Translations under genes and position numbers: made by a program | Shown: piece after piece, positions 52,801-61,337 of the stretch | How positions within the stretch are numbered: the first letter of the stretch is position 1 | Layout of the letters: each line of letters opens with the position of its first letter | Notes under the pieces: generated by a model | What the model was told of the DNA's origin: nothing | The model's database searches: none | The model's input: the letters and a program-made list of their open reading frames with translations, nothing else | NCBI RefSeq assembly: GCF_002218085.1 | Contig: NZ_BDUC01000003.1 | Location: forward strand, 974,565 to 1,038,564 | DNA length: 64,000 nt | Reading direction: 5' to 3' | Source of the DNA: Tolypothrix sp. NIES-4075 | GTDB taxonomy: Bacteria; Cyanobacteriota; Cyanobacteriia; Cyanobacteriales; Nostocaceae

Positions 52801-53514
52801 TCGCTCTGGATTAGCAACAATTCCTTCGAGTAAAGTTTGAAAATGCCCTACCATTCGGCTAATTGTCTCAGCCTTAAATAAATCTGTGCGATACTCAAAA
52901 TAGCCATTAATCTCTGTAGATGTCTGTTCTAGTTCCAGAGACAAATCAAAACTTGAAAGCTCTTGCGATCGCCTCTTACTATTTTGCCAAATAAACATCA
53001 CTTGGAGCAGTGGGTGATAGCTAGATGATTCTTCCCAATCGATTGCTTTGACTAGCTGTTCCCAAGGCAAGTTTTGGTGTTCATCGGCTTCTAATATTAC
53101 TTCCCCAACTCGTCCGATAAATTCTGGCAAACTGGGGTTCCCGACCAGATTGGTGCGTAATGGTAGGATAGGGAGACGATAACTAGCGATCTCTTGTAGT
53201 GTTTTATGATTGCGATCGCCTATAGCAGCAGCAACAACTATTTTTTCAGTTCCAGTGTAGCGATAGAGCAAAATCTTGAATGCTGCCAGTAGGATAATAT
53301 CTAAATTCACTTTTTGCTGGTGACTCAGATTTTTTAATGCTTGCGTTATTCGCTGAGAAAGGACTAAAGACTGCTTGCTATGGTGGTAACTTGAATTTTG
53401 CGATCGCTGATAATCTGTAGGTAGTTCCAAAACAGGTGAGACATCTTCTAATTGCTGTTTCCAATAAGTAAGGTCAGATTCTACTGATTTAGAAATATTA
53501 TTAATATACTGCAT
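46870..53514 (-). CDS. Two-module NRPS with terminal thioesterase
   Basis: 2214 aa. Order: C-terminal half of a condensation domain (1-240; no HHxxxDG), A1 (about 265-750; YIIYTSGSTGKPKG), carrier 1 (GGHSLLVSQ near 835), complete C2 (MHHIASDGWS), A2 (about 1350-1830; VAFTSGSTGKPKG), carrier 2 (FELGGHSLIAV near 1890), thioesterase (AGYSFGGLVAFE). By eye the A1 pocket reads D-V-G-E-L-A-S-I-D, close to ornithine codes. A2 reads D-P-R-H-F-G-F-P-Q, opening like the aminoadipate code of Lys2. The product is probably a two-residue peptide or its conjugate; other enzymes may act before it. Pocket readings are approximate. Confidence 0.9.
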   Translation of the reverse strand: MQYINNISKSVESDLTYWKQQLEDVSPVLELPTDYQRSQNSSYHHSKQSLVLSQRITQALKNLSHQQKVNLDIILLAAFKILLYRYTGTEKIVVAAAIGDRNHKTLQEIASYRLPILPLRTNLVGNPSLPEFIGRVGEVILEADEHQNLPWEQLVKAIDWEESSSYHPLLQVMFIWQNSKRRSQELSSFDLSLELEQTSTEINGYFEYRTDLFKAETISRMVGHFQTLLEGIVANPERGIAELPLLTPKEQQQILVDWNDTATDYPRDKCIHELFAQQVARNPEAVAVVFAGQQMTYGELNTRANQLAHYLQSLGVGSEVVVGICLERSLEMIVSVIAILKAGGAYLPLDPSYPLDRLEFMLFDAQVPVLITMSALKENLPNHTAQVICLDSQQLAIAQQSPENPINQTHPHNLAYIIYTSGSTGKPKGTMIEQRSLVNAYLAWEDAYYLSSQTTSHLQMASFSFDVFSGDLVRALCSGAKLVLSPRDFLLDAQQLYGLMRQEKVDCAEFVPAVLRNLVQYLEQTNQNLDFMKLLVAGSDSWYLSEYKHIQSLCGSQTRLINSYGVSEATIDSSYFETEVVDLSVDQLIPIGRPFANNQIYILDANMQPVPIGVSGELYIGGAGLARGYLNRLDLTQEKFVKSPFADYFPTNQDTRLYKTNDKARYLADGNIEFLGRIDNQVKIRGFRIELGEIEALVSQHPKIQGSIVTVREDVPGDRYLVGYVVPLTGQEITDNEMRNFLKVKLPTHMVPSAFVILDALPLTPNGKIDRRALPAPDRNSLIKEDNFVPPRTATEKACSDIWCQILGLKRIGIHDNFFDLGGHSLLVSQVLGYCWQEFSVELAVRQFFQAPTVADLATVIEQYQNQGINVSNYKIIPQRINQKSVPLSFAQQRLWFLEQLEPRNANYHICEVVRINGSLSVTALQQSLDAIVACHEVLRTNFILEDGSPVQVINAAQVVELTFVDLQDYLPTERQTQVQRHLQQESQRPFNFSKDLMLRGCLLQIAPQEHILLLVMHHIASDGWSIGVLWNQLKEFYTAFLNGEPIPLPTIPIQYADFAVWQRQWLSGQELENQLNYWKQQLADANPVLELATDYPRPPVQTYRNASQSLVLNQDLTVALRAISRQEGVTLFMTLLAAFQTLLYRYSGQEDIIVGSPIAGRNRTELKNLIGFFVNTLVLRTNLSGNPSFRELLAQVSQVALNAYTHQEMPFQKLVEELKLERDLSRNPLFQVWFNMLNLGDIQLELPGLTVESVFFQEAASKFDLNLYLQEQNQGIQLELNYNADLFTPERMMEMLHQFHHLLNQIVANPEASIAELSLVTPTAEAILPNPQKLLPCKWAGAVHANFSQQAQRVPQQVAVLDSKITWTYAELEERTNLLANYLLAHIQPQEIVAIYGHRSAELVWAILGVLKAGAAFVILDPAYPTSRLIDYLQISQPRAFIQITAARELPAAISASLDLSCCCRLQLPHDSMVGIRRLFADYATDNPEVSVEPDNLAYVAFTSGSTGKPKGILGTHRPLSHFLQWHCETFGLNESDKFSMLSGLSHDPLLRDIFTPLSLGATLCIPQQQDIETPGQLSKWMQQKQVSIAHLTPAMGQLLSANTKITAKSLRYLFFGGDILTVHDVNKISNFAPHARCVNFYGATETPQAMGYFIVPKQDERILPKDTIPVGRGIADVQLLVLNIQKQLAGIGELGEIYVRTPYLSQGYIGSNELTGERFITNHFSKITVPEDRLYKTGDLGRYLPNGDIEFFGRSDYQVKIRGFRVELGEIEALLSQHPAIKDNVAIAREDVLGHKRLVAYIVLKQKSALTATELRQFLKKQLPNYMIPSAFVMLEVLPLTPNGKIDRNALPTPDYVRQEPEEAFAAPHDELEIHLTKIWEKVLGVQPIGIKDNFFELGGHSLIAVLLFAEIEKTFGKTLPLATLFQAQTIEELAAVCRNEQWSAPWSPLVLIQPGGAKPPLFFIHPIGGNILEYSDIIHCLGQERPIYGLQALGLDGKQAPLNRVEDMAEYYIKEIRTILPNGPYFLAGYSFGGLVAFEMAQQLHSQGQKVGLLALLDKSAPTRVETRPSLTKYLRVHLSNLSQLNIQEKLLYVKGLLQWYLNKGSYKDILIQNLPEVVENSNIINVIEANIQASKDYIAKAYPGVLTLFRCSLQPVRWFDCQDLGWGDLVGDLEVHALPSDHNHILKKPHVQVLSEKLKSCLEKAQQDNA

Positions 53515-54385
53515 TTTTCTTCGATTTAAATGTATTAAAAAAAAGTTGAAATTAGAGCAAATAAAGGTTCTTATCCTTTCTTAGATGATGCAATCACATA
53601 TGTATGTCTATAGAAAAATTTCCCAATTGTTTATTTTGGTATCAATAACTCTTTGATAACGGTTGACAATGTTTAGAACGTATAATTTAATCACATACCA
53701 TACATAGTAACTCAGCGTTATCGTAATGCTAGATAGTGAAAATACTTATCTATTATTGCTTTAGTTATGTGGGTTGTGTAATGTCACTGATTATAGCGAT
53801 TTTCATATAGATAGAATACACCTCACCACGCCTACGGCACACCTTTTTGCGGGTTAAAAGAGGGGATGGGGGTGAGGTTCTTTGTGTAGTACATTCAATT
53901 GAAAACCGCTGTATATGTACTGCAAATACGTAATCTATTAGCCGTGACGTACTATTATATAAAATGATGCGTAAAAGTGCAGCCTTACACACCCTATAAA
54001 TATTCCAGCAAAGACACGCATTGTTTTCCGCAAACTTATTATAATTTTTCTTACAGTCCGGTGGAAATAAAGCTCAGATTGTAAATATAAATAGTTAAAA
54101 CTTTTTTCTTGTATTAGCCTTGAGTCTAGAGTTAACGCATCAGTATAACTACTAAATAAATTACAAATTTTCTCTAATATATAAATATATTGTTTTATAT
54201 TAAACTGTATATTTACTGAAATTAAACCAAGCTATATTATCACCAAAATTTTAATTTAATTTTGTCAAAACTCTGTACAAATAACACAAAAGCAATGCTA
54301 AACTTTTTGTAATGTCAAAGACATAAAGATGAGTTAGTCCACTCACAAATAAAACTTTTATGTGTTGAGGAAAATATAGAAACAA
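53515..54385. other. Divergent spacer between NRPS and the glycosylphosphotransferase
   Basis: 870 AT-rich bases with a MITE-like element at 53792-53915. It should contain the promoters for both polysaccharide and NRPS transcription. No gene recognised. Confidence 0.4.
53792..53915. mobile_element. MITE-like inverted-repeat element
   Basis: Ends TATAGCGATTTTCATAT and ATTGAAAACCGCTGTATA are inverted repeats with few mismatches, about 124 bases apart. The interior has no open frame of note. Confidence 0.5.
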
Positions 54386-55846
54386 ATGAAAATTCTGCAA
54401 AGAATGGAATTTATTACTGATTTATCAACAACAGAAAATCATGATCTACGTGCCCCTTCGCTGACACAACTACGAAAGCGAATAGGTATATATTGGCTTC
54501 GCATAATTACACTGATATCACTGGATGTATTAGCTTTATATTTCGGATGTAAAATAGCCGAAAATGTGACGAATAGCCCTATTTCTCCTTTGGAAGTTGA
54601 ACAAAACTCTTTGTGGCTATTACCAGCTATTACACTTCAAATAAGTTTGATAGCAGTACAAGGACTTTATAAAGGTGGAGACAGTCGTCGCGATTATCTC
54701 AATTTAGGTAAAACAATTTCATTTTCTTATTTTCTGCTACTGATTTTTGACTTTTTGTATCAAGATGGTTACTCACTTTTACCACTTACTTTTGTCTTGT
54801 CTTGGCTATTGAGCGTTTCTCTAACTTGTATTGGTAGGTTTGCGACAGATAGTACTGTAATGCAACTCCGCAAACAAGGTACTATTAGCTGTCCTATCTT
54901 CCTAATTTGTCATACAGAAGAGAGAGAGAAAGCTATCAGATTACTTGAAAAAGAAAAGTGTTACAATCTAGTAGGCTGGGCAGATGTCAATGCAATCTCC
55001 ACTAATAAAAATAACTTAGAAACCACTATTAAGGAAATCAATCGGCTGAATGTTGCAGAGGTTTTTGTATGTTCTTGGCAATCTATCGATAGTCGAATGT
55101 TTCTTTATTGGCAATTACGAAATGCTGGCGTTATCTTGCATATATTGCCAATTGAGTTAAAAGCAATTGAGCAAAAATTAGAGCTAAAAATGTTAGGTGG
55201 CATCCCTGTATTAAACTTTTTGCCGCCAGTGATTACAGGTAGCGATTTTTGGATAAAGCGATGCTTTGACTTTTGCTCTGCTAGCATTTTTGTACTACTG
55301 GCTTCACCAATATACCTATTAATTGCGTTGCTGATCAAATTGGATTCTCCCGGTCCAGTTTTTTACAAGCAGACTCGTATAGGTTTACATGGACAAGCAT
55401 TCAAAGTATGGAAGTTTCGTACAATGGTGCAGAACGCCGATCAACTACAGAAGGAATTAGAAGCAAGTAACGAAATGAAAGATGGTGTTTTATTCAAAAT
55501 TAAAGAAGACCCTCGTATCACTCGACTTGGAAAGTTTCTCCGTCGCTACAGTTTAGATGAATTACCACAGTTATTTAACGTTATTTTTGGAGAAATGAGT
55601 TTGGTTGGTCCTCGTCCCTTACCTGTGAGAGATGTAGAAAAGTTTTCCCAGCACCATTTTATTAGAGAAGAAATTCTACCTGGAATAACGGGTTTTTGGC
55701 AAGTTTCTGGTCGTTCAGATATTACTGATTTTGAAAAAGTAATTCGGCTGGATGTTACCTATATGGAAAATTGGTCACTCTGGCTAGATTTACAAATTCT
55801 ACTACAAACCATCAAGGTTGTCTTTACAAATAAGGGTGCTTATTAG
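54386..55846 (+). CDS. Exopolysaccharide polyprenyl-phosphate glycosylphosphotransferase
   Basis: 486 aa. Four N-terminal membrane helices (about 35-155), a CoA-binding-like Rossmann domain with LICHTEEREKAIRLLEKEK, a fifth helix (FCSASIFVLLASPIYLLIAL), then the catalytic bacterial sugar-transferase domain: KVWKFRTMVQNAD, RRYSLDELPQLFNVIFGEM, SLVGPRPLPVRDVE, GITGFWQVSGRSD. It starts repeat-unit assembly by moving a sugar 1-phosphate to undecaprenyl phosphate at the inner membrane. The start at 54386 has GAGGAAAA about 16 bases upstream; an ATG at 54401 is an alternative. Confidence 0.94.
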   Translation: MKILQRMEFITDLSTTENHDLRAPSLTQLRKRIGIYWLRIITLISLDVLALYFGCKIAENVTNSPISPLEVEQNSLWLLPAITLQISLIAVQGLYKGGDSRRDYLNLGKTISFSYFLLLIFDFLYQDGYSLLPLTFVLSWLLSVSLTCIGRFATDSTVMQLRKQGTISCPIFLICHTEEREKAIRLLEKEKCYNLVGWADVNAISTNKNNLETTIKEINRLNVAEVFVCSWQSIDSRMFLYWQLRNAGVILHILPIELKAIEQKLELKMLGGIPVLNFLPPVITGSDFWIKRCFDFCSASIFVLLASPIYLLIALLIKLDSPGPVFYKQTRIGLHGQAFKVWKFRTMVQNADQLQKELEASNEMKDGVLFKIKEDPRITRLGKFLRRYSLDELPQLFNVIFGEMSLVGPRPLPVRDVEKFSQHHFIREEILPGITGFWQVSGRSDITDFEKVIRLDVTYMENWSLWLDLQILLQTIKVVFTNKGAY

Positions 55847-56385
55847 AAAGATTTTCTGAAAAAGCAGGATCTCCTAATGATACTGTTGGCGAATCAGGGA
55901 TAATACCAATTAAACAAAGAAATATTAACTATTTCAAGGCTATTTTAGGACGCGATCGCGTCCTTATTCTTGTCTCTAAAAGCCGATGAAATCGTTAGGG
56001 TGAGGGGTTAGACTTACCATTCGCTAACGGCATGGGGATCTTGTTTCGCAAGATATTCTCTATAAAAATTATTTTACGTGACACATAATTTTTTGAGATT
56101 TAGCAATAATTAATTAATGGTATAACCGAACAGGTGTCAACTAAATCAATCTCAAATTCCAAATTATCAAGTCTGAAATTAATTTTGAGGTAAAATCAAA
56201 ATCTCAAATAGTATAACTGTATATTTACTGAAATATGTTAGCAATGTTAGGTAAAAATATTTAATTTTTAAGTGAAAACTCTCTAGGTGAAAAAATACTA
56301 ATTCAGTTATTCTTTTATTGTTAATAAATATAGTTTTTTAATAAAACTAATATCTGGAAATTATTTATAATTTTCTTTGTTTTCT
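55847..56385. other. Spacer with a HIP1-centred palindrome
   Basis: 540 bases. AGGACGCGATCGCGTCCT at 55948-55965 is a perfect palindrome followed by TATTCTTG. The rest is AT-rich without a gene; the promoter of the Wzc-like gene is expected near its 3' end. Confidence 0.4.
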
Positions 56386-58566
56386 ATGGAAGCTAGAGAA
56401 ACATTAGATGTAGACTTTCAAAAACTATGGTGTGTCCTCAAGCGACGTTGGCTACCGGCAATAGGTATATTTAGCTGTGTAGTTGTAATTTTTGCAGTAC
56501 TTGCCTCTTTACAAAAGGGTGGTTATGAAGCTGAAGGAAAGATATTAGTAAAGAAAGTAAACCAAACTTCTGCACTCACGGGTTTGGGAGAACAAGTAGG
56601 ACATCTGGAGGGTTTGGATATAAAGAGTAGTCCTATTAGTACAGAGATTGAGGTGCTACGTTCCATACCTCTTTTAGAAAAAACCATTACCACACTCAAT
56701 CTTAAAGATAAAAAGGGTGTACCTATTAAAGCAGAAGTTTTTAGTAAAAAAATAATTTTTAAAGCTATTCCCTCAACAGACGTTATCCAGCTTTCTTATA
56801 GTAGTAAAAATTCTCATGAAGCTGTTGCTGTAATTGATACATTAATGAAATTTTATGTAGAGAATAATGTCCTAACTAACCGAATAGCGGCAACAGCAGC
56901 GAGTGAATTTATTGCTAATGAATTATCTAAATTTCAAGTAAAAGTTCATCGTTCTGATGCTGCTTTACGAGCGTTTAAAGAAAAAAATAAACTTGTTTCT
57001 TTAGAAGAAGAATCGAAATCATTAGTAACAAATATTCAAGAAGTAGAAATTAGACTAACTGAAACTAAAGCTGCACTAGCAGAAGCAAATGCCCGTTCCA
57101 TTAATCTACAAAAGAAAGTGGGCATGAATTCACAAAAAGCTACAGATATTGATTCTTTGAACCGTTCTACCGGAGTACAGAAGGTCTTAGAAGAATACCA
57201 ACAGCTAGAAAGCTTATTAGCTGTGGAGCAAACTCGTTTCTCAGACATACATCCAGCTATAGAAAACCTCAAGAGAAAGCGAGATGCACTAAAAAATGTA
57301 TTACAGCAGCGAATAGCAGAAGTAATTGGCAATCGCGAGCCAGTAACGATAGAAAACTTACAGACAGGACAAATTACACAACAAATGACAGCAAATTTGG
57401 TGCAGTCAGAAGTTGAACGCTTGGCTTTATCAAGTCGCTTAGAAGAGTTATCTCAAACTAGAAATGCATACAAACAACGTATTAAGAATCTACCACAATT
57501 AGAACAACAACAGCGCGAGTTAGAACGGCAAGCTCTAGTGTCACAATCTACTTATGAAACTCTATTAAAAAAGCTTCAAGAAGTACGAATTGCTGAAAAT
57601 CAAAATGTGGGAAACGCTCGAATTATTGAGACTGCTTTTGTGTCTAAAAAGTCTGTAACTGTTCAAAAAATAGTTCTTATATTTTTAGGCAGTTTCTTAG
57701 GTATATTTCTGGCTACAGCGACCATTGTCATTTTGGAAATTAGAGATACATCTATCAAAAGACTCAAAGAAGTTAAGGAGCTGTTTGGATATACCTTGCT
57801 TGGTATTATTCCTTCCCTAAGCAAGAAAGCTATTTCCAGACGCAAGGATATGGAGTGGATGGTTCCAGAACTTTCTGTCAGAGATGCTCCTCGTTTGCCC
57901 ATTGCCCAAGCTTACCAGATACTTCAGGCTAATCTTAAATTCATCAGTTCCGACAAAGCACTTCGAGCGATCGCAGTCACTAGTTCTGTTCCCAAAGAAG
58001 GTAAGAGTACAGTTTCTGCCAATTTAGCGGCAGTAATGGCTCAATTAGGACGTAGAGTACTGTTGGTGGATGCAGATATGCATCACTCCTTGCAACATCA
58101 TATCTGGAATTTAACTAATACAGCAGGTCTAAGTGATGTGATAGTTGGTCAGGCTGAATTTAATACTACTGTCAAACAAGTGATGCCCAACTTAGATATC
58201 TTAACTGCGGGAGCAATTCCACCCAATCCTTTAGCTCTACTTGATTCTAAGCGAATGGCTAATTTGATTGAGCATTTTTCTACAATTTACGATTTTGTCA
58301 TCATCGATACACCCCCCTTAGTACTGGGAGCCGATGCCCTCACACTAAGCAAAATTACGGATGGCGTTTTGTTAATAGCAAGACCTGGAATAATCACTTT
58401 TACAAATGCCAATGCTGCTAAGGAGTCCCTTGAGCGTTCCGGACAAAATGTTTTGGGTTTAGTGGTTAATGGTGTAATCGTAGAAAACGAACCCGATAGT
58501 TACTTCTACTATGCAAAGGAATACTCAGAACAAAAATACTCTCGTCAAAAAGTTATCAAACCATGA
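56386..58566 (+). CDS. Polysaccharide tyrosine autokinase (Wzc/CpsD-type)
   Basis: 726 aa from the ATG at 56386; a TTG three codons earlier is in frame. N-terminal Wzz domain with a first helix (LPAIGIFSCVVVIFAVLASL), a periplasmic coiled-coil part, a second helix (VLIFLGSFLGIFLATATIVIL), then the cytoplasmic BY-kinase: Walker A SSVPKEGKST, A' VLLVDADMH, B FVIIDTPPL. A C-terminal tyrosine cluster (SYFYYAKEYSEQKYSRQ) is the usual autophosphorylation site. It controls chain length and export of the polysaccharide made by this locus. Confidence 0.95.
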   Translation: MEARETLDVDFQKLWCVLKRRWLPAIGIFSCVVVIFAVLASLQKGGYEAEGKILVKKVNQTSALTGLGEQVGHLEGLDIKSSPISTEIEVLRSIPLLEKTITTLNLKDKKGVPIKAEVFSKKIIFKAIPSTDVIQLSYSSKNSHEAVAVIDTLMKFYVENNVLTNRIAATAASEFIANELSKFQVKVHRSDAALRAFKEKNKLVSLEEESKSLVTNIQEVEIRLTETKAALAEANARSINLQKKVGMNSQKATDIDSLNRSTGVQKVLEEYQQLESLLAVEQTRFSDIHPAIENLKRKRDALKNVLQQRIAEVIGNREPVTIENLQTGQITQQMTANLVQSEVERLALSSRLEELSQTRNAYKQRIKNLPQLEQQQRELERQALVSQSTYETLLKKLQEVRIAENQNVGNARIIETAFVSKKSVTVQKIVLIFLGSFLGIFLATATIVILEIRDTSIKRLKEVKELFGYTLLGIIPSLSKKAISRRKDMEWMVPELSVRDAPRLPIAQAYQILQANLKFISSDKALRAIAVTSSVPKEGKSTVSANLAAVMAQLGRRVLLVDADMHHSLQHHIWNLTNTAGLSDVIVGQAEFNTTVKQVMPNLDILTAGAIPPNPLALLDSKRMANLIEHFSTIYDFVIIDTPPLVLGADALTLSKITDGVLLIARPGIITFTNANAAKESLERSGQNVLGLVVNGVIVENEPDSYFYYAKEYSEQKYSRQKVIKP

Positions 58567-58594
58567 ATTATGAGCTAAGAGAAAAAATAGTTTT

Positions 58595-59563
58595 ATGAAT
58601 CCAGAAGTATCCATAATCATTGCTGCTTATAACACCGAAGCATACATTTCTCAAGCAATCGAATCAGCTTTAAAACAGACGGAAAAAAATATTGAAGTAA
58701 TTGTAGTAGATGATGGTTCTTCTGATGACACAGCAAAGATAGCCAAAAGTTATTCCGATCCACGCCTGAAGGTATTTATTAATTCACAAAACTTTGGGCA
58801 GAACTATAGTCTAAATTATGCAATCAAAAAAGCTACAGGCAAATGGATAGCAACCCTAGACTCAGATGATTGGTTTGCACCAGAAAGACTGGAGAAACTA
58901 TTACATTGTGCATATGCAGAAAAGGCAGACATGATTGCAGATGATTTATATTTAATCCGAGATAAAGATAGCCAACCTTGGAGTACGCTCTTATCTGAAA
59001 GTAAAGTGCATCTGACAACAATTAAACATATAGAGCCTATATTTCTTCTGGAAAATGATGTACCAGGACATTGGGGTTTTTCTCTTGGCATAACAAAGCC
59101 AATATTCAAGCGAGACTTTATTATACATAATCGTGTTAGATATATAGAAGATATAAATTTTGGTGGGGATTTTTGCTTTTTTCTAGATTGCTTGCTACAT
59201 AAGGCAAAATGTCTATTTATCCCAAAATATTATTACTTTTATCGTTCTCGTCTTGGTTCACTTGTAACCATGAGCCAAGTCAAACGTCTTGAAGAATATT
59301 CTAAAGCAAAAGAATATTTTCTTAAGCAAGACATCATTAAAAATAATCCGAAATTATCTCTTGCTTTGTCTAAACGATTCGATTTAATTGAGAGAAGTAG
59401 ACCATATTTGCAATTTATAGAACCTTTCAAGCAAGGTAAATTATTAACTGCTTTAATGGAAATGCTACGTAATCCATATTGCTTATTCTACTTGATTCAG
59501 CAATTACCACGGATATTTTTGCGTCGTTGGCACTACTACTTTGCTCGAAAAATTATAAATTAA
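58595..59563 (+). CDS. Family 2 glycosyltransferase
   Basis: 322 aa. GT-A fold opening VSIIIAAYNTEAYISQAIES, then VIVVDDGSSDDTAKI and the metal-binding DxD region TLDSDDWFAPERLEKL. It starts 28 bases after the Wzc-like gene and 23 bases before the next gene, so it is in the same operon. It would add a sugar to the lipid-linked repeat unit on the cytoplasmic side. No membrane helix except possibly near the C-terminus. Confidence 0.92.
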   Translation: MNPEVSIIIAAYNTEAYISQAIESALKQTEKNIEVIVVDDGSSDDTAKIAKSYSDPRLKVFINSQNFGQNYSLNYAIKKATGKWIATLDSDDWFAPERLEKLLHCAYAEKADMIADDLYLIRDKDSQPWSTLLSESKVHLTTIKHIEPIFLLENDVPGHWGFSLGITKPIFKRDFIIHNRVRYIEDINFGGDFCFFLDCLLHKAKCLFIPKYYYFYRSRLGSLVTMSQVKRLEEYSKAKEYFLKQDIIKNNPKLSLALSKRFDLIERSRPYLQFIEPFKQGKLLTALMEMLRNPYCLFYLIQQLPRIFLRRWHYYFARKIIN

Positions 59564-59586
59564 TATCTTGAAGAGAGAAAATAATC

Positions 59587-61335
59587 ATGAAAGTTGCTTT
59601 ACTACATTTTTGCTTCTATGAGTATACCGTACAATTGGCAAATGCTTTAGCTAATTATGTCGATTTAACGCTAATTCATCCAAAAGAATTGTCTGCTCAA
59701 TGTCAAAATATTCTTAACCCAAACATCCATGTATATAGCTTTGATAAACCACGTATTCGCAATTTAAGTAATATCTCATCTATGTCAAAAATGATGGATA
59801 TTATTCACAAGGTACAACCTGATGTTTTACACGTCCAAGAAACAAATGATCCGTGGTATGATTTGACACTTATGTTGAATAAAATGCCACCTTTGGTAAC
59901 AACTATTCATGATGTCTTTCGTCACCCTGGAGATAAAGATGCTGTTCCAGGTTCAGAATATACTCGCAGACTAGCTTTTTACAAATCGCAACAATTAATT
60001 GTCCATGCACACTTACTCAAAGATGCTCTAGTTCAACAATTCCATATTGCCCAACCGCGAGTATGTGTTTTACCACACGGTGAACTTGGCAGTATGTATG
60101 AGAAGTTAGCAACTGATACAAGTGTGCAAAGAGAACCTCATACACTATTATTTTATGGACGAATTTGGCCCTACAAAGGATTGAAATATTTATTGGAAGC
60201 AATGCCATTAATTGCGGAACGTATTCCTGAAGTTAAGTTGGTTATTGCAGGGAGAGGAGAAAACCTCGAAGAATGTTTTCCTCATGGTCACGATCCCAAA
60301 CGTTATGAAATATTAAATCATTTTATTCCCTCAGAAGATGTTGCTACTTTATTTAAACGGAGTACAGCAGTAATTTTACCTTACATCGAAGCATCCCAAA
60401 GTGGAGTAGCGGCAGTCGCTTTGGCGATGGGAACACCAGTCGTTGCTTCAAAAGTAGGTGGTTTAGCAGAGATGATTAGACATGAAGAAGATGGACTCTT
60501 AGTTTCTCCGGGTAATGTTGCTGCTTTAGCTGATGCAATTATTCGTTTGTTAAGCGATCGCAAGTTGCAACAAAAACTGCAAACAGCAGGATGGCAGCGC
60601 TGTCAAAATGATTTAAATTGGTCAAATATTGCTAAACAAACGGTTGAAGTTTACGAAAAAGCAATCTACTTAAAAAATCAAACAGAACAAAGAAAAAATA
60701 TGAATGTAGAAACTAAAATATCTTATACACTTCCCTCAACTTTAGGAAAGTTAAAAAATATAGTTTCGAGTTTGAGGTTCGAGAATTTTCAGGCTGACCT
60801 TGATCGATATGTCGCAATAGAAAAGAAACACTGGATTTTTCTTTTACTAACGAAGCAGGGACTATGGGCATTAGCTGAATATCGATATAGTCGTTGGGTA
60901 TTTACTAAAGTTCATATTCCTGGTATCAAACACATTCTAAAACTTTTTGCTATCCTGTGGCATAAATTAATTGAAATTACCACTGGCATTGATTTACCCA
61001 GCCGTGCTGAAATTGGTAAGGGAGTCTATATTGCTCACTTTGGCGGTATTTTCATTAATGAAAACGTCAAGATAGGTGACTATTGCACCCTAAGCCAAGA
61101 TATTGCAATTGGGGTTGCTGGTAGGGGTGAAAAACGAGGTTGTCCTACCTTGGGTGACAGAGTTTATTTAGCTCCTGGTTGTCGGGTTATTGGTGCGATC
61201 GCTATTGGTAATGAAGTTGCAATTGGAGCTAATGCCGTTGTGACAAAAGATTTACCCGATAAAGCTGTAGCTGTTGGTGTTCCTGCCAAAATAATTAATT
61301 ACAAAGGTAATGCTGACTTTACAATTTACACTTAA
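59587..61335 (+). CDS. GT4 glycosyltransferase fused to serine acetyltransferase-like domain
   Basis: 582 aa. Residues 1 to about 365 are a GT-B glycosyltransferase: LLFYGRIWPYKGLKYLLEAM, VIAGRGENLEE and PYIEASQSGVAAVALAMGTP. Residues about 390-582 resemble serine O-acetyltransferase: an alpha-helical region and a left-handed beta-helix with GKGVYIAHFGGIFINENVKIG, CTLSQDIAIGVAGRGE and GANAVVTKDLPDKAVAVGVP. The fusion suggests addition and O-acetylation of a sugar by one protein. GAAGAGAG lies upstream of the ATG. The next gene starts two bases after its stop. Confidence 0.92.
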   Translation: MKVALLHFCFYEYTVQLANALANYVDLTLIHPKELSAQCQNILNPNIHVYSFDKPRIRNLSNISSMSKMMDIIHKVQPDVLHVQETNDPWYDLTLMLNKMPPLVTTIHDVFRHPGDKDAVPGSEYTRRLAFYKSQQLIVHAHLLKDALVQQFHIAQPRVCVLPHGELGSMYEKLATDTSVQREPHTLLFYGRIWPYKGLKYLLEAMPLIAERIPEVKLVIAGRGENLEECFPHGHDPKRYEILNHFIPSEDVATLFKRSTAVILPYIEASQSGVAAVALAMGTPVVASKVGGLAEMIRHEEDGLLVSPGNVAALADAIIRLLSDRKLQQKLQTAGWQRCQNDLNWSNIAKQTVEVYEKAIYLKNQTEQRKNMNVETKISYTLPSTLGKLKNIVSSLRFENFQADLDRYVAIEKKHWIFLLLTKQGLWALAEYRYSRWVFTKVHIPGIKHILKLFAILWHKLIEITTGIDLPSRAEIGKGVYIAHFGGIFINENVKIGDYCTLSQDIAIGVAGRGEKRGCPTLGDRVYLAPGCRVIGAIAIGNEVAIGANAVVTKDLPDKAVAVGVPAKIINYKGNADFTIYT

Positions 61336-61337
61336 GG

